In this document: piece after piece, positions 52,921-60,973 of the stretch
Numbering within the stretch: the stretch's first letter is position 1
How the letters are laid out: each line of letters opens with the position of its first letter
NCBI RefSeq assembly: GCF_046592965.1
Contig: NZ_JBISBV010000007.1
Coordinates: forward strand, 62,001 to 126,000
DNA from: Marivita sp046592965
Lineage (GTDB): Bacteria > Pseudomonadota > Alphaproteobacteria > Rhodobacterales > Rhodobacteraceae
Direction: 5' to 3'
Length of the DNA: 64,000 nt
Made by a program: the position numbers and the translations under genes
Notes under the pieces: generated by a model
Seen by the model: the letters and a program-made list of their open reading frames with translations, nothing else
Database searches by the model: none
What the model was told of the DNA's origin: nothing

Positions 52921-53714
52921 GCCTTTGCCTTTCCGGCCTTGCCATCTTCAAAATCCGCGTCCCTCTTGCCGACAAAGGCGTCGCGCGCCTCTTGCGATTC
53001 TGCAGTGAGATACGCCTGCGCGGTAAAGCCCTGCTCCCAACGGTATTTATGTTCCAGATCGCCGTCCTCGATCCCGTTCAACGCCTCTTTGGCAAGGCGG
53101 ATCATGATCGGGCTTTTCGCAGCGATGGTCGCCGCAATTTCCAAAGCGGCATCACGCAGGCTGTCCCGAGGCACAATTTTTTCCACAGCCCCCAGACGAT
53201 AGGCTTCGGCAGCGTCGATAGGTTCGCCGGTGAAATACATCTGGCGGACCTTCTGGGCAGGAAACAGCCGCTGAAGATGCGCGCCTGCACCCAGTGCACC
53301 CCGATCCACTTCCGGCACGCCAAAACTCGCATCCGGTGAACATAAGATGATATCGGCAGAGCCGCAGATGCCGATCCCGCCGCCCAGAATATAGCCGTGC
53401 GCCGCCACGATAACCGGTTTCAGCCCGCGATGGATCGCGCGAAATGTTTCCCAATTGCCGGCATTCACTTCCGGAATGCGATCAGGATGGCGTTGCAGTT
53501 CCTTGATATCCACGCCCGCGCAGAAACCGCGCCCTTCGGCGCGAATGACCAGAACGCGCACATCCCCATTGGCCTGAAGCGCGTCGATCTCCTGGCTCAG
53601 ACTGCGCCAGCCGACGCTGTCCAACGCGTTCACCGGCGGGTTTTCGATCACCAGTTCGGCGATGCCATCGGCGATTTCGGTGCGGAATTGTTTCTGGCTC
53701 ATCGCGTCATCCAT
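52917..53714 (-). CDS. echA20: Crotonase-fold ring-opening enzyme, EchA20-like
   Basis: This 265-residue crotonase-family protein shows ENPPVNALDSVGW, GRGFCAGVDIKELQR, GYILGGGIGICGSADI, and SFGVPEVDRGALGAGAHLQRL. The combination GF.AGVDIKE and PEV.RGALGA.THL/HLQRL matches EchA20, which opens ring D of the HIP-derived indene CoA ester. The oxyanion-hole blocks are present, and GGGIG replaces the glutamate-bearing GGGCE of simple hydratases, as in EchA20. The start overlaps the ipdC-like stop by 8 bp; a later ATG (53702) is possible. Confidence 0.86.
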   Translation of the reverse strand: MDDAMSQKQFRTEIADGIAELVIENPPVNALDSVGWRSLSQEIDALQANGDVRVLVIRAEGRGFCAGVDIKELQRHPDRIPEVNAGNWETFRAIHRGLKPVIVAAHGYILGGGIGICGSADIILCSPDASFGVPEVDRGALGAGAHLQRLFPAQKVRQMYFTGEPIDAAEAYRLGAVEKIVPRDSLRDAALEIAATIAAKSPIMIRLAKEALNGIEDGDLEHKYRWEQGFTAQAYLTAESQEARDAFVGKRDADFEDGKAGKAKA

Positions 53715-54786
53715 TTTGTTTGCCCGTCAGTGCATTTAGCGCGTCCAGCCTGTCATTTGCCTGCGCCATGATGCCTGCAATCAGATCTTCGCAGCTTTCC
53801 AGCCGGTCGATTGCGGCGGCCACCTGACCGCTTGGCAGCAACCCTTTGTCGGCATCGCCTTCAACCACGCCACGCTGCACCAGCGTCGGAAGGTTGGGGG
53901 CCATAACCGTCTGGGCAAAACTGCTTTCGCCGCTGGTCGCCACTTTCAGGCCCAGCTTGGCCATACCGAGCGGGCCAAGCCCTGCATCCTTACCCCATTG
54001 CCGCGCGTATTTCAGGCTCATCGCCAATCGCGCAGGCAGGGACATGCTTTCAAGATGGCGGATTTCGTCATTCTCGATAAAGCGTTGCGGCATCCCGTCC
54101 ACGGCCTTTGTCACCTTGATGACACCGGGGTCTTTTGTCTCCAGATATCGGTCAAGCGCGCTGCGCGGGACCGGAGAGTCGCTTGTCAGCAGGAACCGCG
54201 TTCCCATTGCAATTCCGGCAGCGCCATAGGCCAGCGCGGCCGCAAGACTGCGACCGTCATACATGCCACCGGCCGCAACCACCGGAACATCGACCGCGTC
54301 CAGAACCTGCGGCAACAGGATGCTTGTGGGTACAGACCCGGTATGCCCGCCACCCTCGCCGCCTTGAATGGTAATCACATCAGCGCCCAACTCGACCGCC
54401 TTGACCGCGTGTTTCACCGCACCGACGGTGGGCATACAAACAACACCGGCATCGCGCAGACGCCCGATGGTCTTTGCATCCGGGCCGCGCCCATAGCTGA
54501 CAGCACGCACGCCATGCTTGATCACCATTTCCAGCACTTCGTCGGCATTGGGCTGGAACATGTGAAAATTGACGCCGAACGGTTTATCCGTCAGGTCCTT
54601 GATCTTCAGCAACTGGTTTTCAACGTCCCCGGCCTCTGTCGTGGCACCTGCGAAAAAGCCAAAGCCACCGGCGTTGCATGTTGCCGCCGTCAGTCGCGCA
54701 TCCGCGACCCAGCCCATGGCCGTCTGGACGACCGGAAACCGGCATCCTAGTTTTTCGCAAAGCGGCGTATGCAGATCGCGTGTCAT
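53707..54786 (-). CDS. ipdC: Nitronate-monooxygenase-like flavoprotein, IpdC-like
   Basis: The protein has 359 residues and the FMN TIM-barrel fold of nitronate monooxygenases: GCRFPVVQTAMGWVADARL, QGGEGGGHTGSVPTSILLPQ, VVAAGGMYDGRSLAAALAYGAAG, MGTRFLLTSDSPVP. The later VDGMPQRFIENDE and GLLPSGQVAA match IpdC (Rv3553), which reduces the 5-OH-HIC-CoA step of steroid C/D-ring breakdown, rather than true nitronate oxidation. ATG 54786 follows GGAGG; the operon below it is echA20, ipdF, MaoC and the SnoaL protein. A motif site lies 65 bp upstream. Confidence 0.86.
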   Translation of the reverse strand: MTRDLHTPLCEKLGCRFPVVQTAMGWVADARLTAATCNAGGFGFFAGATTEAGDVENQLLKIKDLTDKPFGVNFHMFQPNADEVLEMVIKHGVRAVSYGRGPDAKTIGRLRDAGVVCMPTVGAVKHAVKAVELGADVITIQGGEGGGHTGSVPTSILLPQVLDAVDVPVVAAGGMYDGRSLAAALAYGAAGIAMGTRFLLTSDSPVPRSALDRYLETKDPGVIKVTKAVDGMPQRFIENDEIRHLESMSLPARLAMSLKYARQWGKDAGLGPLGMAKLGLKVATSGESSFAQTVMAPNLPTLVQRGVVEGDADKGLLPSGQVAAAIDRLESCEDLIAGIMAQANDRLDALNALTGKQNG

Positions 54787-54851
54787 CGGACCTCCGTTTT
54801 CGGGTTCAGTTGTGATCATGTTGCCAGTTGGCCCAAGATTTTGCACTGCAG

Positions 54852-54869
54852 CATCGTCTGCTTGGACTA
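54852..54869 (+). promoter_or_regulatory. Candidate cluster operator, site 6
   Basis: CATCGTCTGCTTGGACTA matches the shared motif at all 14 fixed positions. It is 65 bp upstream of the ipdC-like start and gives that operon its own control site. Confidence 0.68.
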
Positions 54870-54871
54870 TC

Positions 54872-54898
54872 GGCCCCGCGCCCTTTCGGGAAGGGGCC
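54872..54898 (-). terminator. Hairpin between the minus-strand SDR and the ipdC promoter
   Basis: GGCCCC and GGGGCC enclose a smaller CCC/GGG hairpin 9 bp past the minus-strand SDR stop. No T tract follows, so termination may be partial. It directly adjoins operator site 6. Confidence 0.4.
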
Positions 54899-54907
54899 AA
54901 GCCGGTG

Positions 54908-55672
54908 TCAGTGGAAGACCCGCCCGCCGTTCACCAGCAGGGTTTGACCCGTGATAAACCGCGCGTGATCGCTCGACAGGAATGTCACGGCATTTGCGAT
55001 ATCTTCGGGTTCGCACAATTCCTGCATCGGGATCGCATTGCGGGCGCGGTCATAAGAGTCTTTGGGAATCCGTTGCATCGCGCGGGTGTTGGTCGGGCCG
55101 GGGCAAACGGCGTTGACGTTGACCTTGAACGGCCCAAGTTCGCGAGCCAACGCACGGGTGAACCCCAGCACCCCCGATTTGGCCGATGCATAATCGACCG
55201 TCCCGATATCGCCGTTGAACGCCGAATCCGACGAGATCGACACGATCTTGCCCGACTTGCGTTCGCGCATTCCCGGCACGACCTGCCGCGAACAGATCAG
55301 CGTCGCCATCAAAGACACGTCGATGACAAATTTCAGCGTCTCCGGCTTTGCCTCCCAGAAATCCGAATAGTTTTCACGCGCGGTCTGGCCGATATTGTTG
55401 CAAAGGATGTCGATATCGCCCAGATCTCGCGCGGCCTTTGCAAAAGTCTCCTCAACCACCTCGATCTTGGTCATATCGCCGTGCAGGGCCGTGGCACGCA
55501 CGCCTTCGGCTTTGAGCATTTCGATGGTTTCGGCCAGCGCGCCTTCCTCGCGGTCAAAGGCCGCAACATCTGTACCGGCGCGGGCGTAGGCAATGGCGCA
55601 GGCCCGCCCGATCCCGTTTCCGGCACCAGTCACGGCGGCAATTTTTCCGGCAAGCGGTTTGTCAGAACTCAT
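54908..55672 (-). CDS. Short-chain dehydrogenase/reductase
   Basis: The 254-residue SDR carries VTGAGNGIGRACAIAYARAG (cofactor loop), DILCNNIGQTAREN (NNAG position changed to NNIG), ISSDSAFNGDIGTVDYASAKSG (Ser, Tyr, Lys) and the C-terminal GQTLLVNGG. It is likely NAD(H)-dependent and acts on a hydroxyl or keto group. ATG 55672 lies behind GGAGG. It closes the operon ACAD pair, SnoaL protein, SDR. A close mycobacterial counterpart was not recognised. Confidence 0.85.
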   Translation of the reverse strand: MSSDKPLAGKIAAVTGAGNGIGRACAIAYARAGTDVAAFDREEGALAETIEMLKAEGVRATALHGDMTKIEVVEETFAKAARDLGDIDILCNNIGQTARENYSDFWEAKPETLKFVIDVSLMATLICSRQVVPGMRERKSGKIVSISSDSAFNGDIGTVDYASAKSGVLGFTRALARELGPFKVNVNAVCPGPTNTRAMQRIPKDSYDRARNAIPMQELCEPEDIANAVTFLSSDHARFITGQTLLVNGGRVFH

Positions 55673-55685
55673 TTGGTGTCCTCCA

Positions 55686-56219
55686 TTAGTTTTCGGAAAA
55701 GCGTGTAAACTGGTCAAGCAGCCGATAGGACAGGTCCTCCGGACCCGCGCGTCCGGCGGGCGAACCGGCCGCGAAATCGGCATGGGCCGCAGCGTCGATC
55801 GGCCCCTTGCGCGCCCAGTCCAGCGTGATCGACCGGCTGCAAAACCGCCATTCGTCATCCCGCTTTGCATAGGTGTCCAGACTGCGGCTGCCGGTGACGA
55901 TCTCTTGGCCCGCGTGGGTGCGGTGCCAGTTGATCTTGTGAACCTCGCCCTGCGCCGCATCGCCGTCGATGACAAAATTCATGTTTACGACGTAGTGGAC
56001 GGTCATCTCGTAGGCGGCGAGCGCCTTTTGCACGAACGCGACATAGGCATCGGCGCCGCCCTCGAACATTTTTCCATGCGTATCTAGAGCGTCGTCATGG
56101 TAAAGGCTGCGCAACAGCTCAAAATCGCGGCGATCCACGGCCCGCGAATAGGTCGTGACAAGACGGCGCAAACTGTCGGTGGCGATCAGCGTCGCGATAT
56201 CCGCGTCCTGGATTCCCAC
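55686..56219 (-). CDS. SnoaL/NTF2-fold protein
   Basis: This 177-residue protein has the NTF2-like pattern: an initial helix DADIATLIATDSLRRLVTTYSRAVDRRDFELL, DDALDTHGKMFEGGADAYVAF, VHYVVNMNFVIDGDAAQG and WRFCSRSITLDW. The fold suits isomerases, hydratases or cyclases of cyclic substrates, as in ketosteroid isomerase. It starts with GTG, 4 bp after the FadE30-like gene. It is separate in sequence from the copies at 51016 and 58705. Its reaction is unknown. Confidence 0.78.
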   Translation of the reverse strand: MGIQDADIATLIATDSLRRLVTTYSRAVDRRDFELLRSLYHDDALDTHGKMFEGGADAYVAFVQKALAAYEMTVHYVVNMNFVIDGDAAQGEVHKINWHRTHAGQEIVTGSRSLDTYAKRDDEWRFCSRSITLDWARKGPIDAAAHADFAAGSPAGRAGPEDLSYRLLDQFTRFSEN

Positions 56220-56223
56220 GCCG

Positions 56224-57411
56224 TCAACCTTTCGTTCCGCGCGGTTCGCGCGGCATTTTCAAACCTTGCTCGGCGATCAGGTTCAACTGGATTTCATTGG
56301 TGCCGCCATAGATCGTGTCAGCACGGCTGAACAGGAACATGCGCTGCAAGCGTTCCTTGCGCGGGTCGTTTTCATCCAGCACGCCCGCCTCGGGCCCAAG
56401 CACATCCATCGCCAGTTTGCCCAGATCCCGGTGCCAGTTGGACCAATGGTATTTATAGCCAAGCGCATCGCGCTGCACCTCTTGCGAACCATCATCCCCA
56501 AGCACCCGTAGCGCCAGATAGCGCATCGCGCGCAGCCCGGACCAGGCCCGCGCAATCCGCTGGCGGATGGCAGGGTTTTTCGCGGTGCCGTTTTCGCGTG
56601 CGATGTCGCAAATCACCTCAAGCTCCTGCGCGAACGCCATTTGCTGGCCCAGCGTGGAAATGCCCCGCTCAAAGCCCAGCAATTCCATGGCGATCCGCCA
56701 TCCCTCGCCAGGGTCTGCGACCACATGTTCAGCTTTGGCGCGTGCATTGTCGAAAAACACCGAGTTGAACTCGGCCCCCCCACCCATCTGCTCGATCGGC
56801 TGGATTTCCACCCCGCTCTGATCCAGCGGCATCAGCAAGAAGATCAGTCCGTGCCGTCCCACCGTTCCGGCCTCGCACCGCGCCAGAACGAAAATCCAGT
56901 CGGACAGATGCGCCAGCGAAGTCCAGACCTTTTGCCCGCTGACAAGCCAGTCACCGCTGTCGAGATCGCGGGTTGCACGGGTGCGGATGTTGCCAAGGTC
57001 CGATCCGGCGCCCGGTTCGGAATAGCCCTGACACCAGTATTCGGTCCCTGCCAGAATCCCCGGCAAGAACTGCTGTTTCTGTGCCTCGGTGCCAAAGGCG
57101 ATCAGCGTCGGCCCAACCAGCCCTTCGCCGATATGGCCAATTCGGCCTGGACCACCGGCACGGCCGTATTCTTCCTGAAACACGATCTGTTCCGGAACGG
57201 ACATGCCGCGCCCACCATGTTCCCTTGGCCAGTGCGGACAGGTCCAGTTGCCGCGTGCCAACTCTTGCTCCCACGCCTTGCGCAGCTCGGGCAGCGCATC
57301 ACCGTCACCTGCATTGCCGCGAGAGCGCAGGGGTTCAAACCGCCCTGTGAGATGCGTGTCCATCCAGTCGCGGATTTCGGCGCGCAGGTCGCTCAGGTTT
57401 TGCTGTGTCAT
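56224..57411 (-). CDS. fadE30: Acyl-CoA dehydrogenase, FadE30-like
   Basis: This 395-residue ACAD contains WPREHGGRGMSVPEQIVFQEEY, WCQGYSEPGAGSDLGN (FAD/substrate), GQKVWTSLAHLSDW, GFERGISTLGQQMAFA, and ADTIYGGTNEIQLNLIAEQ. The last block has Gly where many ACADs have the catalytic Glu; the glutamate in FERG may replace it. WTSLAHLS, FERGVSTLGQQ and the ADTIYGG..EIQ tail follow FadE30 (Rv3560c) as I recall it, the dehydrogenase that acts on HIP-CoA. It overlaps the partner ACAD gene by ATGA. Confidence 0.85.
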   Translation of the reverse strand: MTQQNLSDLRAEIRDWMDTHLTGRFEPLRSRGNAGDGDALPELRKAWEQELARGNWTCPHWPREHGGRGMSVPEQIVFQEEYGRAGGPGRIGHIGEGLVGPTLIAFGTEAQKQQFLPGILAGTEYWCQGYSEPGAGSDLGNIRTRATRDLDSGDWLVSGQKVWTSLAHLSDWIFVLARCEAGTVGRHGLIFLLMPLDQSGVEIQPIEQMGGGAEFNSVFFDNARAKAEHVVADPGEGWRIAMELLGFERGISTLGQQMAFAQELEVICDIARENGTAKNPAIRQRIARAWSGLRAMRYLALRVLGDDGSQEVQRDALGYKYHWSNWHRDLGKLAMDVLGPEAGVLDENDPRKERLQRMFLFSRADTIYGGTNEIQLNLIAEQGLKMPREPRGTKG

Positions 57412-58535
57412 GCGGCGTCTCCGTCCGGCAGGCAATGCGCCGCGATCCGGTCAAGGTGGTGTTCGGGAGAACCGAGCATATGCCAGCTGGCCTGCGCCCG
57501 TTTGAAATACAGATGCGGCGCGTATTCGGTTGTAAAGCCAACGCCTCCATGCAGTTGGATTGCCTCTTCGGACGCGCGAAACGCAAGGTCCGATGCAAGG
57601 GCGCGCGCGCCTGCAACCTCAAGCAGACGCTCTGCCGGGTCGGTCTGTGCGGCAGCGCCAAAGATCAGCGCGCGCAGTTCGGCAAAATCAACTTCAAGCG
57701 CGGCGCAGCGGTGTTTGACCGCCTGAAACGACGCAATCGTGCGTCCGAATTGCACCCGCTCGCTGATATAATCCAGCGTCAGGTTCATCGCACCCCGCGC
57801 GAGCCCAACCTGCTCGGCAGCCAGCCCAAGGGTTGCGGTCGTTTCGGCCTGTTCCAACGCGTCGGCAGTGATGCCGTTCCTGTCAAGTCGGGCGGTTTCA
57901 GGCACTGGAAAATCGTTCAACGCGACTGCGCAAAACTGGCGGGTGCGGTCCAGCGTGTCGAGCCTGCGAACGTCAGGTCTGGTCGACGGCTCCAGCGAAA
58001 AAACGGCCACCTCGTCGCCGATCCGCGCCGGCACAAGGATCAGTCCTGCCACTTGGGCATCCGTCACCAGCGGCAGATTGCCATGCAGGGTATAACCGTC
58101 GTCCTGTCGGGTTGCGGTAACACCTGCCCCACGCAGCGGCATCGCACTATTCATGTCGGCGATTGCCACGGTTGCAGCGGCGTCCCCCTCCGCGATGCGT
58201 TCCAGCCATGCGCGCGCCGCGTCAGTGCCGACGGCCATCAGCAACGGCACGGCAAGACAGGCTGTCGACCACAACGGAACGGGCGCCAGCCGTTCGCCAA
58301 CCGCTTCCATCAGCAAGACAAGCTCGGTCAGGCCCAGCCCGACGCCGCCCTGATCCTCGGGGATGGTCATCGCACACCAGCCCAGTTCGGTGGAAATCGT
58401 CTTCCAGAGATCGGCATCGACCCCGTCACCACCCGAAACAATCCGGCGCAGCGCATCGCCATCCGCCTTTGCAGCCAACAAGCGCCGTGCCTCGTCGCGG
58501 ATAAAAATCTGGTCTTCGGTCAGTGTCAGTTCCAT
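57408..58535 (-). CDS. Acyl-CoA dehydrogenase, partner subunit of the FadE30-like pair
   Basis: The 375-residue protein begins MELTLTEDQIFIRDEARRLL and keeps the C-terminal ACAD helices (RVQFGRTIASFQAVKHRCA, ASEEAIQLHGGVGFTTEYAPHLYFKRA). It has no SEP..GSD block and no catalytic Glu context, so it resembles the regulatory partner of heteromeric steroid ACADs. I chose ATG 58535 because the family begins with ...LTEDQ; the frame extends to 58571. Together with the overlapping gene it probably forms an alpha2beta2 enzyme. It is the first gene of its operon, 60 bp behind motif site 7. Confidence 0.8.
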   Translation of the reverse strand: MELTLTEDQIFIRDEARRLLAAKADGDALRRIVSGGDGVDADLWKTISTELGWCAMTIPEDQGGVGLGLTELVLLMEAVGERLAPVPLWSTACLAVPLLMAVGTDAARAWLERIAEGDAAATVAIADMNSAMPLRGAGVTATRQDDGYTLHGNLPLVTDAQVAGLILVPARIGDEVAVFSLEPSTRPDVRRLDTLDRTRQFCAVALNDFPVPETARLDRNGITADALEQAETTATLGLAAEQVGLARGAMNLTLDYISERVQFGRTIASFQAVKHRCAALEVDFAELRALIFGAAAQTDPAERLLEVAGARALASDLAFRASEEAIQLHGGVGFTTEYAPHLYFKRAQASWHMLGSPEHHLDRIAAHCLPDGDAA

Positions 58536-58595
58536 CGGCCCGCCTGTCGTCGCTTGGCAATTCGATGCCATGACAGCGCATGGCAGCGCATTCTA

Positions 58596-58613
58596 CATCG
58601 TCCGAACGGGGGA
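58596..58613 (+). promoter_or_regulatory. Candidate cluster operator, site 7
   Basis: CATCGTCCGAACGGGGGA has the complete 5' half of the shared motif, while the 3' half keeps only its first and last bases. It lies between divergent genes, 60 bp from the ACAD at 58535 and 91 bp from the SnoaL gene at 58705. Confidence 0.45.
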
Positions 58614-58704
58614 TGGATGCGTTGGGTTGCAGATTTCGGCTGTGCATCCTGCAAATGAACGATGCGGCAGTTTCTGCAGGGGCGGAACGTGACAGAAGAA
58701 CAAG

Positions 58705-59217
58705 ATGGATGCTCCCATGACCGACTCCGCCCGCATTGCCGCACTTGAAGCGCGTTTGCGCACCTTGGAAGACAAGGACGAGATCGCGCAAATCATCGCC
58801 CGCTTCGGCCCCGCTGTCGACAGCCTGTCCGGTGACGCAACCGCGGATCTCTGGACAGCGAACGGGGTCTACGATTTCGGGTCTGGCGCGCTTGAAGGGC
58901 GCACGGAGCTTGCCGCTCTGGTAGAGTTGGCGACCCATAAAACCTATGTCGAGCAGGGCTGCGCCCATGTGCTGGGCGCGCCTGTCATCTCGGTCCATGG
59001 CGATGACGCCACTGCAACAGGATATTCGCAGGTTTTCGTGCATGACAACGGTCAATGGAAGTCGGTGCGCACCAGCGCGAACCACTGGATATTGAACCGG
59101 ACCGCCGACGGCTGGAAAGTCGTCACGCGAAAAAATCGCGTGCTGAACGGTGCGCAGGATGCCCGCGATCTTCTGGCGCTGGCCACACAACCCATTACAC
59201 AAGGAGCCGGGACATGA
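58705..59217 (+). CDS. SnoaL/NTF2-fold protein
   Basis: This 170-residue NTF2-like protein begins with a helix (RIAALEARLRTLEDKDEIAQIIARFG), then DLWTANGVYDFGSGALEG, HVLGAPVISVHGDDATATGYSQVF and a C-terminal strand NHWILNRTADGWKVVTRKNR. The start may also be ATG 58717 (TDSARIAAL); neither has a strong ribosome site. It overlaps the next SDR by ATGA, so it probably acts in the same step. It is divergent from the ACAD operon across site 7. The reaction is unknown. Confidence 0.78.
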   Translation: MDAPMTDSARIAALEARLRTLEDKDEIAQIIARFGPAVDSLSGDATADLWTANGVYDFGSGALEGRTELAALVELATHKTYVEQGCAHVLGAPVISVHGDDATATGYSQVFVHDNGQWKSVRTSANHWILNRTADGWKVVTRKNRVLNGAQDARDLLALATQPITQGAGT

Positions 59218-60089
59218 AGGAACTCACCGGCAAATCAATCGTCGTAACGGGCGCGGGCGGCGGGCTTGGCGCGGCCTATGCGCAACACGCCGCACTGCTT
59301 GGCGCCAGTGTTGTGGTCAATGACGTTGACCGCGACGCCGCAAATGCCTGCGCCAAAGCCATAACCGACGCGGGCGGGCAGGCGATAGCACATCCCGCCG
59401 ATGTCTCGAACTGGGACGCGGGCGTGGCGCTTGTCGACGCGTGTGTTGACGCCTTTGGTGCGCTGGACGGCTTCGTCAACAATGCGGGCATCTTGCGCCC
59501 TGCCCTGCTCGAACATACCACCGAGGCCGACATCCGGCACATGATTGACGTCAACCTGATCGGCACCACTTCATGCGCGCGCGCCGCCGCCTTGCAGATG
59601 AAGGCGCAGGGCACAGGCGGGTCCATTATCAACGTCGCCTCGGGATCACAGGCCGGGGATATCGCGCTGGGTGGATATGGCGCGACCAAGGCCGCGATTT
59701 CATCCCTGACCTTCAGCTGGGCGATGGAACTCCGCGACACAGGCATCCGCATGAACGCCATTTCGCCGTTGGCAGAAACGGCGATGGCTGCGCAGAACGC
59801 GCATCTTATGGCGCTGCAAGGTGCCAACCGCGACGTGCATTATGACGCGCTGCCCGCCGCCGAAGTCAACGCGCCTTTGGTTTCGTTTCTGTTATCGGAC
59901 GGGGCGCGTGACATCACCGGCCAGATCGTGCGAATTGCCGGGCGGCAGTTGTCCTTCGTCACCCACCCCCTGATCGCCCAGCCCGTACTGGAAGACGACT
60001 GGACATTCGACAAGATCGCGAACGCGTTTTCAGACAGGCTTGCCGGATGCCAGCAGAAGCTGGGTCTTGCTTTTGCACCAAAAAAATGA
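59214..60089 (+). CDS. Short-chain dehydrogenase (MFE-2-like)
   Basis: The 291-residue SDR has VTGAGGGLGAAYAQHAALLG (cofactor loop), NDVDRD, DGFVNNAGILRPALLEHTT, NVASGSQAGDIALGGYGATKAAISSL (Ser-Tyr-Lys) and an extended C-terminus that includes DDWTFDKIANAF. AAGGAG precedes the ATG, which overlaps the SnoaL stop. The layout recalls 3-hydroxyacyl-CoA dehydrogenases of bulky substrates. Its direct partner is the SnoaL protein. Confidence 0.83.
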   Translation: MKELTGKSIVVTGAGGGLGAAYAQHAALLGASVVVNDVDRDAANACAKAITDAGGQAIAHPADVSNWDAGVALVDACVDAFGALDGFVNNAGILRPALLEHTTEADIRHMIDVNLIGTTSCARAAALQMKAQGTGGSIINVASGSQAGDIALGGYGATKAAISSLTFSWAMELRDTGIRMNAISPLAETAMAAQNAHLMALQGANRDVHYDALPAAEVNAPLVSFLLSDGARDITGQIVRIAGRQLSFVTHPLIAQPVLEDDWTFDKIANAFSDRLAGCQQKLGLAFAPKK

Positions 60090-60196
60090 AACCCACGTCG
60101 GGCGATTTTGCCGGATGCCGGGAATTACGATGAAAGTAGTGCGAGACCATCTTTCTCAATGACCAGGGCACATTGCCAACAGTAGAAGGCGAAACA

Positions 60197-60952
60197 GTGA
60201 ACCAAGCCACAAATGACGTGACCGACAAGCAAGGCAATGGCTCTGCATCGTCCCGCACGACCACAGAGACACGCGGCGCCACCAATCCGCGCAAGGAACT
60301 GGTGCGCGAACAACTGATCGACATCGCAGCCGAGCTTTTTGCCTCCAAAGGGTATGTCCAGACCAGCATAAACGACATTGCTGGGGCAATCGGGCTGGGG
60401 CGATCCGCCGTTTACCACTATTTCCGCAACAAGGAAGAAATCCTTGCGGCACTGGTCGAGGCCGAGGCGCTGACGCCCTCCAACCGGCTGCAGGATTTGA
60501 TGGAAAACCCCGATCTGGGCCCGGTCGAACGCCTGCGCCATGCCATCGTTGACGGGATAACGCGGCGCTTGGGGTCGGGGTCGCATTTCATCATGCTCGC
60601 ACGACTCGAAAGCCAGATACCCGAAGAGCTCGGGCCGCTTTATAATCAGGGGCGGCGCAACATCTACAACTTTTATGTCAATTGCATCACCGAGGGCATC
60701 GCCATCGGAGAATTCCGCGATGTCGACCCAAAGATCGCGGCCTTTGCCGTGATTGGCATGGCGAACTGGACATCGCGTTGGTATTCGCCAAGCGGCACAA
60801 AATCAGCGGGCGAGATCGCTGAAATCATCGCTGACCTGGCGCTGCACGGGCTGACCGTGCGCGACCGTGCAATGCACGATCCTGCCGGTGTTGCCAATTC
60901 GCTGGACCAGATGCGCAAGCAGATCGACTGGCTGGAAAGCCAGCTCAAATAA
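60197..60952 (+). CDS. TetR-family regulator, KstR2-like
   Basis: This 251-residue regulator has an N-terminal extension of about 30 polar residues, then the TetR HTH (LFASKGYVQTSINDIAGAIGLGRSAVYHYFRNKEE as identifying pattern) and an all-helical ligand domain. The segment WTSRWYSPSGTKSAGEIAEIIADLALHGL aligns by eye with the SVRWYRPGGPLTAQQV region of mycobacterial KstR2, the repressor of the HIP regulon that responds to HIP-CoA. I chose GTG 60197 behind AAGG. It is the best local candidate to bind the 18-bp motif. No motif copy lies in its own upstream gap, so autoregulation is not obvious. Confidence 0.83.
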   Translation: MNQATNDVTDKQGNGSASSRTTTETRGATNPRKELVREQLIDIAAELFASKGYVQTSINDIAGAIGLGRSAVYHYFRNKEEILAALVEAEALTPSNRLQDLMENPDLGPVERLRHAIVDGITRRLGSGSHFIMLARLESQIPEELGPLYNQGRRNIYNFYVNCITEGIAIGEFRDVDPKIAAFAVIGMANWTSRWYSPSGTKSAGEIAEIIADLALHGLTVRDRAMHDPAGVANSLDQMRKQIDWLESQLK

Positions 60953-60973
60953 GCCAGCCCCACCCGACATCGC

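Noticed and set aside
51919..53202. A 427-codon open frame on the plus strand
   Set aside because: It runs antisense across MaoC, ipdF and echA20 genes and so cannot be a real gene alongside them; no domain is visible.
53707..54786. True nitronate monooxygenase
   Set aside because: The fold is right, but specific later motifs and the echA20/ipdF neighbours fit IpdC better, and no nitro-compound genes are nearby.
57405..58658. Long plus-strand open frame across the ACAD partner gene
   Set aside because: It is the antisense shadow of the ACAD at 57408-58535.
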